Assembly (NCBI RefSeq): GCF_009377205.1
Contig: NZ_VJZE01000051.1
Location: 1 to 33,292, forward strand
Direction: 5' to 3'
From: Streptomyces phyllanthi
Lineage (GTDB): Bacteria; Actinomycetota; Actinomycetes; Streptomycetales; Streptomycetaceae
Length of the DNA stretch: 33,292 nucleotides
Each line of letters opens with the position of its first letter. The first letter of the stretch is position 1. A program made the translations under genes and the position numbers. The notes beneath the pieces were generated by a model that was not told the DNA's origin, made no database searches, and saw nothing but the letters and a program-made list of their open reading frames with translations. Positions 15,320-23,320 of the stretch are shown here, in pieces.

Positions 15320-15360
15320 GCTTGCGTCTGCTGGTCGCCACCGGGTGGGAAAGGGTTGCC
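15320..15360 (-). promoter_or_regulatory. Conserved pectate-lyase leader element, copy 2
   Basis: Read on the minus strand towards the PL3 gene: GGCAACCCTTTCC, five bases, GGTGGCGACCAG, two bases, GAC, two bases, AAGC. This repeats the order at 11411-11452 with only a one-base length change and few substitutions. It lies 31-71 nt before the PL3 start codon. The GGCAACC and GGCGACC direct repeats are 21 bp apart. Confidence 0.65.
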
Positions 15361-15364
15361 GGGT

Positions 15365-15381
15365 GCCGGAGTTTTTCCGGC
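15365..15381. promoter_or_regulatory. Small hairpin/palindrome upstream of the PL3 element
   Basis: GCCGGA and TCCGGC flank a 5-nt centre. It could be an operator for the PL3 promoter or a weak terminator for the sigma-factor operon that ends at 15547. The sequence alone does not decide. Confidence 0.35.
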
Positions 15382-15407
15382 GGGCTTCACGCGTGCGCGC
15401 AAAGCCC

Positions 15408-15530
15408 GTGCCGCGTGGCTGGGAGGTCCGTGCCGCGTGGCCGTGTGCCTGCCGGGCGCGTACTGAGTCCCTGCCGCGTGCGTGGAAGTGCGTGCGGAGT
15501 CTGTGCCGAGTGCGTGCGAGGTCCGTGCGG
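15408..15530. repeat. Degenerate GTGCCGCGTG-type repeats in the PL3 upstream gap
   Basis: The 257-nt gap between 15290 and 15546 contains related, irregularly spaced segments near 15408, 15430, 15472 and 15504 of the form [G/C]TGCCG[C/A]GTG[G/C]. No convincing gene is present here. Confidence 0.4.
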
Positions 15531-15546
15531 GGGCGTCAGGCGGACG

Positions 15547-16404
15547 TCACGAGTCGCCCTCGTCGCTGTCGCTCCCGCCGCCGTTCCGCGCGAAGTCGCC
15601 GCCCACGGCGAACTGCTTCCCGTCCGCCGTCGCGGACATCGCGTACCGGTCGTCCTTCGCGTCCCGTCCGCCGCGGGTGTGGTCGTACTGCCCCGCGAAG
15701 ACGAACTCGCCCTCAGGGACCGTACGGCCCTCCTTGAGCACCCACCGGTAGACCAGGAAACCGTCGTCCTCGCCGACCGTCAGCGTGAAGTCGTTCTCGG
15801 GCAGCGAGCGCCAGGCCCCCGTCGCGCTGACCCCGTCGGTGAGCGCGACACGCAACTCGACGGTGAGCGCGGTGAGTTCCTTGCCCGTCTTCAGGGTCAC
15901 GTTGCTCTGCGCCCAGAACTCGTTGCTGTGCGGGTCGACCGAGCCGTCGGACCACACGGGGCCGTCCTCGTTGTCCGAGGTCGCGGGCAGCGGGGCCTGG
16001 ACGTCGGGGTTCTCGGTGGCCGGTGCGCGCGACGGGGTGGAACTCGGCTTCCTGTCCGGGGACTTGGCCGTGGGGGACGGGTCCGGCTTGACCGGGGGCC
16101 GCGAGGTGGCGTCCGGGGACCACGTCGGGGTGGGCGACGTCGCGACCGTCTGGTCCGCCGGGTCCTCGCCCTTCACCGCCGAGGCGACCGCGAACCCGCC
16201 GACTCCGAGGACACCGGCGACCGCGGCCGTGGCTGCCACGACCCGCACCCAGCCGATCAGCGGCGGACGCGTGGCCCGGTGCTCGGGGCGGGCGTCCTCG
16301 GCCATACCGCGCTCGATCCGGGCCAGGATGCGAGCGCGGTCGGGCTCATGGGCCTCGGCCGCCCCGCGCAGGCGGGCGCGCAGCTCCTCGTGCACGTCCC
16401 TCAT
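15547..16404 (-). CDS. Membrane-anchored protein paired with an ECF sigma factor
   Basis: 285-residue protein with a short cytoplasmic N-terminus (MRDVHEELRARLRG, predicted helical), one membrane segment at about 49-77, a Pro/Ser/Thr-rich linker (about 85-150) and an extracellular domain of about 130 residues. Its ATG overlaps the sigma-factor stop codon (ATGA), with GGAGGAAGGG upstream; the frame runs on upstream to 16593 but that is inside the sigma gene. The layout and coupling suggest a sigma-factor regulator or accessory protein, yet there is no HxxxCxxC zinc motif, so calling it an anti-sigma factor is inference. The extracellular domain is not one I recognise. Confidence 0.8.
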   Translation of the reverse strand: MRDVHEELRARLRGAAEAHEPDRARILARIERGMAEDARPEHRATRPPLIGWVRVVAATAAVAGVLGVGGFAVASAVKGEDPADQTVATSPTPTWSPDATSRPPVKPDPSPTAKSPDRKPSSTPSRAPATENPDVQAPLPATSDNEDGPVWSDGSVDPHSNEFWAQSNVTLKTGKELTALTVELRVALTDGVSATGAWRSLPENDFTLTVGEDDGFLVYRWVLKEGRTVPEGEFVFAGQYDHTRGGRDAKDDRYAMSATADGKQFAVGGDFARNGGGSDSDEGDS

Positions 16405-16961
16405 CGGTCCCTTCCTCCGGTGGCCCCGGACACCGCCCTGTGGATCTGCCGCGGGGGGGCCTGTGTTCCCAGCAGTCGCTGGAGTTCTGCCATCCCCTTG
16501 GACGTCTGGCTCTTCACCGTACCGACAGAGACGCCCAGTGCGAGCGCGGTGTCCTTCTCCGAGAGGTCGAAGGCGTGTCGCAGTACGACGCATGCCCGCT
16601 TGCGGAACGGCAGTCTGCGCAGGGCGTCCTGAACATCCACCATGCCGGGTATGTCGGGGTTCTCCGTCTTCTCCTCGCGCTGCGACCAGAACAGGGTGAT
16701 GCGCCGGCGTTCACGGACCGCGCTGCGGATCCGGGTGCGGGCCAGATTGGCGACCACTCCGCGCGCGTACGCCACCGGATGGTCGGCCGAGCGCACCCGG
16801 TCCCAGCGGTGCCAGAGCGCCAGCAGGGCGTCCGCCGCCAGATCGTCGGCCGCGTCCGCCTCACCCGTCAACAGGTGGGCCAGGCGGGCCAGTTCGGCGT
16901 AGTGCCGCTCGAAGAAGTCGTGGAACTCCACGGAGGCTACGTCGTCGACGACAGTGCCCAC
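16401..16961 (-). CDS. ECF RNA polymerase sigma factor, SigE-like family
   Basis: Sigma-70 family factor of the small SigE-like type (186 residues from the chosen GTG). Region 2 lies in FHDFFERHYAELARLAHLL and the following ADDLAADALLALWHRWDRV; region 4 ends in the helix-turn-helix VSVGTVKSQTSKGM. The GTG at 16961 has a strong GAGGAGAGAGG site; the in-frame ATG at 16991 would add 10 residues but has no ribosome site. It is coupled by a 4-nt overlap to the membrane protein gene. The divergent gap to the permease holds a 7-bp-arm palindrome that may control it. The next genes on the same strand are PL3 and PL4 lyases, making a role in their control possible but unproven. Confidence 0.88.
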   Translation of the reverse strand: MGTVVDDVASVEFHDFFERHYAELARLAHLLTGEADAADDLAADALLALWHRWDRVRSADHPVAYARGVVANLARTRIRSAVRERRRITLFWSQREEKTENPDIPGMVDVQDALRRLPFRKRACVVLRHAFDLSEKDTALALGVSVGTVKSQTSKGMAELQRLLGTQAPPRQIHRAVSGATGGRDR

Positions 16962-17012
16962 GGGCGACCTCTCTCCTCGCTTCGGCTCCATGTACGCTGC
17001 ACGTGCCTGTGT

Positions 17013-17030
17013 GTGTCATGTGAATGACAC
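17013..17030. promoter_or_regulatory. Palindrome GTGTCAT-N4-ATGACAC
   Basis: Perfect 7-bp inverted repeat with a 4-bp centre (GTGA), 52 nt before the sigma-factor GTG and 200 nt before the permease ATG. Its size fits a dimeric repressor site. No cognate regulator is identified. Confidence 0.5.
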
Positions 17031-17229
17031 GTGGTCATCCCGGGTTTCCGAGGGATGAGATCCGGAAGAGTAGCAGTGATCGTGAACTACGTTCGTACGG
17101 GGCTTCGAACGTCGTCTTGCAGGACGAACTCCGATTCCGTAACACGGAGAAAACCTGAGACGAGTTCAACACAGGAACAATCCAGCCAGTCACCCGTGCC
17201 CCCGCACGCACGTCACGAGGAGTACCGCC

Positions 17230-18681
17230 ATGTCCGACACGCAGAAGGTGGACGGCCGGCCGAGCGCCGGGCCACCCGGGGCGAACAGCGTCGATCGCTT
17301 CTTCAAGATCACAGACCGGGGCTCCACCTTCGCCCGGGAGATACGCGGCGGCTTCGCCACGTTCTTCACGATGGCGTACATCCTTGTCCTGAATCCCATC
17401 ATTCTGGGCAGCGCCAAGGACAAGTTCGGCAACCAGCTCGACGGCGCCGAACTCGTCACCGCCACCGCGCTCGTGGCCGCCGTCATGACGATCATCATGG
17501 GCGTGGGCGGCAACCTGCCCCTCGCCCTCGCCGCCGGCCTCGGCCTCAACGCGGTCGTCGCCTTCCAGATCGCCCCGCTGATGAGCTGGCCCGACGCGAT
17601 GGGCCTGGTGGTCCTCGAAGGACTGCTCATCTGCGTCCTGGTGGTCACCGGGCTGCGCGAGGCCGTCATGCACGCCATCCCGCAACCGCTCAAGCAGGCG
17701 ATCAGCGTCGGCATCGGCCTGTTCATCGCCTTCATCGGCTTCGTCGACGCCGGGTTCGTCACCCGTATCCCGGACGTCGCGAACACCACCGTCCCGGTCC
17801 AGCTCGGCGCCGCGGGCGCGCTGTCCGGCTGGCCCATCCTCGTCTTCTGCCTCGGTGTGCTGCTGACCATCGGTCTGCTCGCCCGCAAGGTCAAGGGCGC
17901 GATCCTGATCAGCATCCTCGCCATGACCGTCGTGGCGATCGTGATCAACTCGGTCGCGGACATCAAGAGCTGGGGCCTGACCGTCCCGAAGGTCCCCTCC
18001 GACATCGTGGCCACGCCCGCGTTCGGGCTGCTCGGCGAGTTCGACCTGTTCGGCGCGTTCGGTGAAACCACCGTCATCACGGTCGTCCTGCTGATCTTCA
18101 CGCTGATCCTGTCCGACTTCTTCGACACCATGGGCACGGTCGTCGGTATCAGCGCCGAGGCCGGACTGCTCGACGAACAGGGCAGGGTCCCGGGCCTCGG
18201 CAAGGTCCTGCTCATCGACGGCGCGGCGGCGGTCGCGGGCGGTGCCGCGTCCTCGTCCTCGGCGACCTCGTACATCGAGTCGGCGGCGGGCGTCGGCGAG
18301 GGCGCGCGCACCGGCTTCGCGAACCTGGTCACCGGCGGGCTCTTCACCTGCGCGCTGTTCTTCACCCCGCTGCTGACCATCGTCCCGATGCAGGCCGCCG
18401 CCCCCGCGCTCGTCGCGGTCGGGTTCCTGATGATGACCCAGGTCAAGCACATCGACTGGGACAGGTACGAGATCGCCATCCCCGCGTTCCTGACGATCGC
18501 GGTCATGCCGTTCACCTACTCGATCACCAACGGCATCGGCGCCGGCTTCCTCGCGTACGTCCTGATCAAGACGGTGCTCGGCAAGGCCAAGGAGGTGCAC
18601 TGGCTGCTGTGGGGCACCTCGGCGCTGTTCCTGGTGTACTTCGCGATCGACCCGATCGAGCAGCTGCTCGGTGTGCGGTGA
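17230..18681 (+). CDS. NCS2 family purine permease (AzgA-like)
   Basis: 483-residue polytopic membrane transporter for hypoxanthine, adenine or guanine with proton symport. The ATG follows AGGAG at 8 nt. The cytoplasmic N-terminus reads VDRFFKITDRGSTFAREIRGG and leads into FATFFTMAYILVLNP, the signature start of the AzgA/PbuG branch. NLPLALAAGLGLNAVVAF and SDFFDTMGTVVGISAEAGLL are the conserved substrate-site segments, and ASSSSATSYIESAAGV follows as in the family. The length is normal. The 238-nt upstream gap shows no purine riboswitch core that I can recognise. A strong hairpin terminator follows at 18735. Confidence 0.93.
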   Translation: MSDTQKVDGRPSAGPPGANSVDRFFKITDRGSTFAREIRGGFATFFTMAYILVLNPIILGSAKDKFGNQLDGAELVTATALVAAVMTIIMGVGGNLPLALAAGLGLNAVVAFQIAPLMSWPDAMGLVVLEGLLICVLVVTGLREAVMHAIPQPLKQAISVGIGLFIAFIGFVDAGFVTRIPDVANTTVPVQLGAAGALSGWPILVFCLGVLLTIGLLARKVKGAILISILAMTVVAIVINSVADIKSWGLTVPKVPSDIVATPAFGLLGEFDLFGAFGETTVITVVLLIFTLILSDFFDTMGTVVGISAEAGLLDEQGRVPGLGKVLLIDGAAAVAGGAASSSSATSYIESAAGVGEGARTGFANLVTGGLFTCALFFTPLLTIVPMQAAAPALVAVGFLMMTQVKHIDWDRYEIAIPAFLTIAVMPFTYSITNGIGAGFLAYVLIKTVLGKAKEVHWLLWGTSALFLVYFAIDPIEQLLGVR

Positions 18682-18691
18682 GCGCTGCCGT

Positions 18692-18731
18692 GAAGCGACG
18701 GCTTCCTTGACGAAGCGACTGCTTCCTTGAC
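18692..18731 (+). repeat. 20-bp direct repeat after the permease gene
   Basis: Two adjacent 20-bp units starting GAAGCGAC at 18692 and 18712 differ at one base. Each can fold GAAGC against GCTTC. They lie between the permease stop and the terminator. Confidence 0.85.
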
Positions 18732-18734
18732 GGC

Positions 18735-18768
18735 GACGGGCCGCCCCCGGGGGAAGGGGCGGCCCGTC
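18735..18768. terminator. Strong hairpin terminator between convergent genes
   Basis: GACGGGCCGCCCC and GGGGCGGCCCGTC form a perfect 13-bp stem around an 8-nt loop, followed by TCTTC. It lies between the permease and the penicillin-binding protein gene and can act on both strands. Confidence 0.85.
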
Positions 18769-18809
18769 TCTTCAGACGGCATTCGTGCGGAGGAGGTTCA
18801 CTCCGGCGC

Positions 18810-20264
18810 TCAGTTCCTCAGCGCCGCCTGCATCATGGCCTTCGCCACCGGCGCGGCCAGCCCGTTGCCGCTGACCTCCGAGCGCGCCGCGTCCGACTGC
18901 TCGACGATCACCGCGACGGCGACCTCCTTGCCGGTTGAGTCCGACTTCGCGTACGAGGTGAACCAGGCGTAGGGCGTCTTGCTGTTGTTCTCGCCGTGCT
19001 GCGCGGTACCGGTCTTGCCGCCGACGGTGGCCCCGGGAATCCGCGCGTTGGTGCCCGTGCCGTCCTCGACCACCGTCCGCATCGCGGACCGGAGCTGCTC
19101 GGCCGTCGAGGAGCTGACGATCTCCTTGGTGCCGGCCTTGCTGTCGTAGTCCTCGATCACATTGCCGTCGGCGTCACTGGTCCGGGACACCATATGGGGC
19201 GAGACCAGCTCGCCGCCGTTGGCCATGGCCGCCGACACCATCGCCATCTGCAGCGGGGTGGCGGTCACGTCGAACTGGCCGATGCCCGACAGCGCCGTCT
19301 GCGCCTCGTCCATCTCCGACGGGTACACGCTCTCGTACGCCCGTACCGGCACGTCCTGCTCCGTGTCGTTGAAGCCGAACTTCTCCGCCATCGCCCGGAC
19401 CTTGTCCTGGCCCAGGTTCACGGCCATCTTCGCGAAGACGTTGTTGCACGAGTACTGCAGGGCCACCCGGATCGAGGCGTTCTCGCAAGGGGCGTCCGGG
19501 TTCTCGTTGCTGAGCTCCCGGGTGGTACCCGGCAGCGTGTACGGGTCGGGGCTGTCGGTCCTCTCGTCCACCGACGAGTACAGCCCGTCCTCCAGCGCGG
19601 CGGCCGCGACGACCAGTTTGAACGTGGACCCCGGTGGCAGGGGCTGCCGCAGCGCCCGGTTGACCAGCGGCTCTTCCTCGTCCTTCCGCAGTCTGCTCCA
19701 GGCCGCGCCGTCGTCGGAGCCGCTGATCGTGCCCGGGTCGTACGACGGTGCGGAGACGACCGCGAGGATCCTGCCCGTCGCCGGGTCGATCGCGACGGCC
19801 GCGCCCTTCTTGTCGCCGAGCGCCTCGTACGCGGCCTTCTGCACGTCCGGGTCGATCGTGGTGATCACGTCGCCGGGCGCGGCACGCTTGTCGGTGAGGA
19901 CGTCCAGCGGGGTCTTCAGCTGGGTGTCCGTGCCGTCGAGGAGGTCCTGGTAGACGCCCTCCAGCAGCGTCGCCCCGTACACCTGCGAGCTGTATCCGGT
20001 CACGGCCGCGTACAGGGCGCCGTCCTTGTACGTGCGCTGGTAGACGAGGTCGCTTCCCGTCGTGCGCTTAGAGCCGGTGACCGGATCGCCGGCCACGACG
20101 ATGTCCCCGAGCGGCTGCGCGTACTGCTCCATCACGTTCCGCCGGTTGTCCTTGCCGTCCGCGAGCGCCCGGCCCTCGTAGAACTGCACCCAGGTCGCCC
20201 TGACCAGCAGGGCGAGCACGAGCAGCAGCGTGAAGACGGCGGTGCGCCTGATCGTCCTGTTCAT
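18810..20264 (-). CDS. Penicillin-binding protein (peptidoglycan transpeptidase)
   Basis: 484-residue D,D-transpeptidase of the PbpA type, anchored by one N-terminal membrane helix (about 8-27), with its catalytic domain outside. Residues about 45-130 are the dimerisation/pedestal region; the transpeptidase domain holds GSTFK (Ser213-Lys216), SCN (272-274) and GGKTGTAQ (Lys417), a full SxxK/SxN/KTG set. The ATG has AGGG close upstream. There is no FtsW/RodA partner in the window, unlike the main pbpA loci, so it may be an accessory or stress-related enzyme. It follows the GNAT gene by 65 nt on the same strand. Confidence 0.93.
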   Translation of the reverse strand: MNRTIRRTAVFTLLLVLALLVRATWVQFYEGRALADGKDNRRNVMEQYAQPLGDIVVAGDPVTGSKRTTGSDLVYQRTYKDGALYAAVTGYSSQVYGATLLEGVYQDLLDGTDTQLKTPLDVLTDKRAAPGDVITTIDPDVQKAAYEALGDKKGAAVAIDPATGRILAVVSAPSYDPGTISGSDDGAAWSRLRKDEEEPLVNRALRQPLPPGSTFKLVVAAAALEDGLYSSVDERTDSPDPYTLPGTTRELSNENPDAPCENASIRVALQYSCNNVFAKMAVNLGQDKVRAMAEKFGFNDTEQDVPVRAYESVYPSEMDEAQTALSGIGQFDVTATPLQMAMVSAAMANGGELVSPHMVSRTSDADGNVIEDYDSKAGTKEIVSSSTAEQLRSAMRTVVEDGTGTNARIPGATVGGKTGTAQHGENNSKTPYAWFTSYAKSDSTGKEVAVAVIVEQSDAARSEVSGNGLAAPVAKAMMQAALRN

Positions 20265-20329
20265 TTCGCCCTGGAGGACGAGCGGGCCGCGGCGAGTCGT
20301 TCCCTTACGCCTGTTTTCTCATCCGGGAT

Positions 20330-20815
20330 TCATGAAGCCGGGTCAGGCGCCAGCGCCAGCACGAACTCGTCGATCTCCTCGCCACGCGCCTGCGCGAACC
20401 CCCTTGCTCTCGCGGTGACGCGGAAGCCGCACTTCTCCAGCACGCGCAGCGACCCGGCGTTGTCGGCGGCCGCCCGCGCGTACAGCGGGCGCTCGGGGAC
20501 GTCGGTCAGCAGCGCGCGCAGCGCGGCCGTCGCGATGCCCCGGCCCCAGTACGCGCGGTCGATCCAGTACGTGACCTCGCGCTCGCCGGGCTCCCCGTAC
20601 ACCGCGGCGCTGCCGACGACGTCGCCGTCCGCGAGGACCGTGCGGACGGTGACGCCGGACGAGGAACGGATCCGCCCCCAGTGGGCGTCGAAGGCGTCCC
20701 GGTCGGCCGGGTCCTTCGCGGTGAACGCGGCCATCCGCAGCGCCTCGGGGTCGTTCGTCTGCCGGAAGAAGACCGGAAGATCGCTGTCGTGGACCTCGCG
20801 GAGTACGACCTCCAT
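20330..20815 (-). CDS. GNAT family N-acetyltransferase
   Basis: 161-residue acetyl-CoA-dependent acetyltransferase of the RimJ/RimL-like kind. The acetyl-CoA motif is AYWGRGIATAALRALL and the C-terminal part has SLRVLEKCGFRV, typical of the group. The ATG lies 3 nt after the IclR stop, with AGGAGG inside the end of that gene, so the two are cotranscribed. The substrate is unknown. Confidence 0.88.
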   Translation of the reverse strand: MEVVLREVHDSDLPVFFRQTNDPEALRMAAFTAKDPADRDAFDAHWGRIRSSSGVTVRTVLADGDVVGSAAVYGEPGEREVTYWIDRAYWGRGIATAALRALLTDVPERPLYARAAADNAGSLRVLEKCGFRVTARARGFAQARGEEIDEFVLALAPDPAS

Positions 20816-20818
20816 CGC

Positions 20819-21592
20819 TCAGAGCCTCCTCGTGGCCAGCGTCAGGCGGTCGCGGGCGTCGAACAGGGCGTCCTTCACCATCTGTTCGTGGGCGGGGGTG
20901 AGGCGGGCGACCGGGACCGAGCAGCTGATGGCGTCGCGGGCGGGCGTACGGTACGGGATGGCCACGCCGAAGCAGCGCAGGCCCAGCGTGTTCTCCTCGC
21001 GGTCGACGGCGAAGCCCTGCTCGCGGACCTGGTGAAGCTCCTCGATGAGCTTCTCGCGGTCGGTGATCGTGTGCTCGGTGAGGGCGGGCAGCGTCTCCGG
21101 GAGCAGCTTGCGGACCTGCTCGTCGGTGTGGGTGGCGAGGAGCGCCTTGCCGAGCGAGGTCGAGTGGGCGGGCAGCCGACGGCCTACGCGCGTGAAGGGC
21201 CGCAGATAGTGCTGGGACTGGCGGGTGGCCAGGTAGACCACGTTCGTGCCGTCCAGGCGGGCGAGGTGGATGGTCTCCGTCGTGTCGTCCGAGAGGCGGT
21301 CCAGCGTGGGGCGGGCCACCGCCACCACCTCGTCGCCGTCGATGTACGAGGTGCCGACCAGCAGCGCCCGCACCCCGATGCCGTACCGCGTGCCGGTCGC
21401 GTCCGTCTCGACCCAGCCGAGGTCGACGAGCGTGCGCAGCAGCATGTAGAGGCTGGACTTGGGGTAGCCCACGGCTTCCTGCACGGCGGCCAGGGAATGC
21501 ATGCCGGGGCGGCCGGCGAAGTACTCGAGGAGTTCCACCGTGCGTACGGCGGACTTGACCTGTGCCCCGCCGCCCGTCTCGCCAGCCGACAT
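20819..21592 (-). CDS. IclR family transcriptional regulator
   Basis: 257-residue regulator with an N-terminal winged helix-turn-helix (about 13-75; VKSAVRTVELLEYFAGRPG to SSLYMLLRTLVDLGW) and a C-terminal effector domain (about 90-250; HSTSLGKALLA, and FGVAIPYR near its end). The ATG is preceded by a purine-rich stretch, AAGGGG with AGGG nearer the start. It is divergent from the aldehyde dehydrogenase gene across a gap of about 150 nt, the classic arrangement for a regulator of that gene. The effector would be expected to be a sugar acid or an intermediate such as a keto-deoxy acid (inference). Confidence 0.93.
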   Translation of the reverse strand: MSAGETGGGAQVKSAVRTVELLEYFAGRPGMHSLAAVQEAVGYPKSSLYMLLRTLVDLGWVETDATGTRYGIGVRALLVGTSYIDGDEVVAVARPTLDRLSDDTTETIHLARLDGTNVVYLATRQSQHYLRPFTRVGRRLPAHSTSLGKALLATHTDEQVRKLLPETLPALTEHTITDREKLIEELHQVREQGFAVDREENTLGLRCFGVAIPYRTPARDAISCSVPVARLTPAHEQMVKDALFDARDRLTLATRRL

Positions 21593-21633
21593 CGCCCTAG
21601 ACCCCTTCGTTTCGACGAGAAGCTGAAGATATA

Positions 21634-21682
21634 GTCTCCAACACCCAATTCATCATCAGAGACAGTGTTCAGCATATCGAAC
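21634..21682. promoter_or_regulatory. Candidate IclR operator region
   Basis: In the AT-richer gap between the divergent IclR and dehydrogenase genes, GTCTC (21634) and GAGAC (21659) form a spaced inverted repeat, and GTTC (21667) with GAAC (21679) form another. The first overlaps a possible -10 sequence TATAGT. These are weak motifs placed where an operator is expected. Confidence 0.35.
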
Positions 21683-21746
21683 GTCCCTGGTGAGTGACGT
21701 AACAACTGCGGCAGAGCATGCGGCATTCGATGTGGAGGGACCCGCG

Positions 21747-23276
21747 GTGGCAGCAGCACCAGTCTGGAGTGTCGACCCCCGAACCGGGAAGCAGCGTGAA
21801 CAGGTTGCGGTGGAGGCCACAGCCCAGGAGGTCGACCAGGCCGTCCGCGACGCCCACGCCGTGCGCGGAGCCCTCGCCGACCGCACGGTCCGCGCCGCGT
21901 TCCTGCGCGGTGCCGCCGACCAGCTCGAGGCGGCCAAGGACCACCTCGTCGAGGCCGCGGACGCGGAGACCGCGCTCGGCCCGGTCCGGCTCACCGGCGA
22001 GCTCGCCCGCACCTGCTTCCAGCTGCGGGCCTTCGCCGAGATCGTCGACGAGGGCGCCTTCCTCGACGTGGTGATCAACCACCCCGACGCCACCGCGACC
22101 CCGCCGATCCCGGACCTGCGCCGCTACAAGGTGCCGCTGGGCGTCGTGGCCGTCTACTCCGCCTCGAACTTCCCGTTCGCCTTCTCGGTCGCGGGCGGCG
22201 ACACGGCCAGCGCGCTGGCGGCGGGCTGCCCCGTCGTCGTCAAGGCCCACCCCGACCACCCGGCGCTGTCCGAGATGGTCGCGGCCGCGCTGCGCCGGGC
22301 CGCCGCCGAGCACGGCATCCCCGCGGGTGTCGTCGGTCTCGTGCACGGCTTCGAGGCGGGCATCGAGCTGATCAAGCACCCGCTGGTCGCGGCGGCCGGG
22401 TTCACCGGGTCCGTACGCGGTGGCCGTGCCCTCTTCGACGCGGCGGCCGCGCGCCCGGTGCCGATCCCGTTCCACGGCGAGCTGGGCTCCCTGAACCCCG
22501 TCGTCATCACCGAGGCCGCGGCCGCCGAGCGCGCCGAGGCGATCGGGTCCGGGCTCGCGGGCTCGATGACGCTGGGCGTGGGCCAGTTCTGCGTGAAGCC
22601 GGGGCTGGTGCTGGCGCCGACCGGTGCGGCCGGTGACCGGCTGGTCAAGTCGCTCACCGAGGCCGTCAGCGACGTGGGCTCCGGGGTCCTGCTGGACCAC
22701 CGTATGCGCGACAACTTCATCGCCGGTGTCGCCGAGCGTGCCGAGCTCCCCGACGTGGAGTCCCCGGTCACCGCGGGCGCGGGCGGCGAGCACACGGTGA
22801 GCCCGGGCTTCCTGACCGTCCCCGCGGACAAGCTGGCGGCGGAGGGCGAGCACGACCTGCTCCTCGAGGAGTGCTTCGGCCCGCTCACGGTCGTGGCCCG
22901 CTACGAGGACGAGTCCGAGGCGAACGCGGTGCTCTCCCGGCTGCCGGGCAACCTCACCGCGACCGTGCACCTGTCCGAGGCCGAGGCCGCGGGTGAGGGG
23001 CGGGGCGCGGAGATCCTCGCCGAGCTGACGCCGCTCGCGGGCCGCGTGCTGGTGAACGGCTGGCCGACGGGTGTGGCCGTGGCCGCGGCCCAGCACCACG
23101 GGGGGCCGTACCCGGCGACCACGTCCACGTCGACCTCCGTGGGCGGGACCGCGATCGAGCGGTGGCTGCGGCCGGTTGCCTACCAGGGGGCGCCTGAAGC
23201 GCTGCTGCCGCCCGAGCTGCGTGACGACAATCCGCTGGGGCTGCCGCGGCGGTTCAACGGGCAGCTGGAGCGGTAG
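21747..23276 (+). CDS. Aldehyde dehydrogenase, 2-oxoglutarate semialdehyde dehydrogenase type
   Basis: NAD(P)-dependent aldehyde dehydrogenase (509 residues) most like the type III 2-oxoglutarate semialdehyde dehydrogenases that finish oxidative uronate, pentose or hydroxyproline pathways. The N-terminal WSVDPRTGKQREQVAVEAT and the EECFGPLTVVARY segment are typical. Catalytic residues from the chosen start are Asn141 in SASNFPFAF, Glu245 in HGELGSLNP and Cys282 in GQFCVKPG. The GTG at 21747 has GGAGGGA at 7 nt; an in-frame GTG at 21690 would add 19 residues but has no ribosome site. It stands alone, divergent from the IclR gene. In a pectin-degrading locus, galacturonate via galactarate to 2-oxoglutarate is a reasonable role (inference). 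Confidence 0.9.
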   Translation: MAAAPVWSVDPRTGKQREQVAVEATAQEVDQAVRDAHAVRGALADRTVRAAFLRGAADQLEAAKDHLVEAADAETALGPVRLTGELARTCFQLRAFAEIVDEGAFLDVVINHPDATATPPIPDLRRYKVPLGVVAVYSASNFPFAFSVAGGDTASALAAGCPVVVKAHPDHPALSEMVAAALRRAAAEHGIPAGVVGLVHGFEAGIELIKHPLVAAAGFTGSVRGGRALFDAAAARPVPIPFHGELGSLNPVVITEAAAAERAEAIGSGLAGSMTLGVGQFCVKPGLVLAPTGAAGDRLVKSLTEAVSDVGSGVLLDHRMRDNFIAGVAERAELPDVESPVTAGAGGEHTVSPGFLTVPADKLAAEGEHDLLLEECFGPLTVVARYEDESEANAVLSRLPGNLTATVHLSEAEAAGEGRGAEILAELTPLAGRVLVNGWPTGVAVAAAQHHGGPYPATTSTSTSVGGTAIERWLRPVAYQGAPEALLPPELRDDNPLGLPRRFNGQLER

Positions 23277-23320
23277 CTGGTCCGCGGGGGAGCGCCGTTG
23301 GGGTGCGGGGTTGTTCGGCG

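Noticed and set aside
16992..17229. Purine riboswitch before the NCS2 permease
   Set aside because: No three-stem purine aptamer core was recognisable in the gap.
17035..18600. Long minus-strand frames opposite the permease gene
   Set aside because: Antisense artefacts; the plus strand encodes a typical NCS2 permease.
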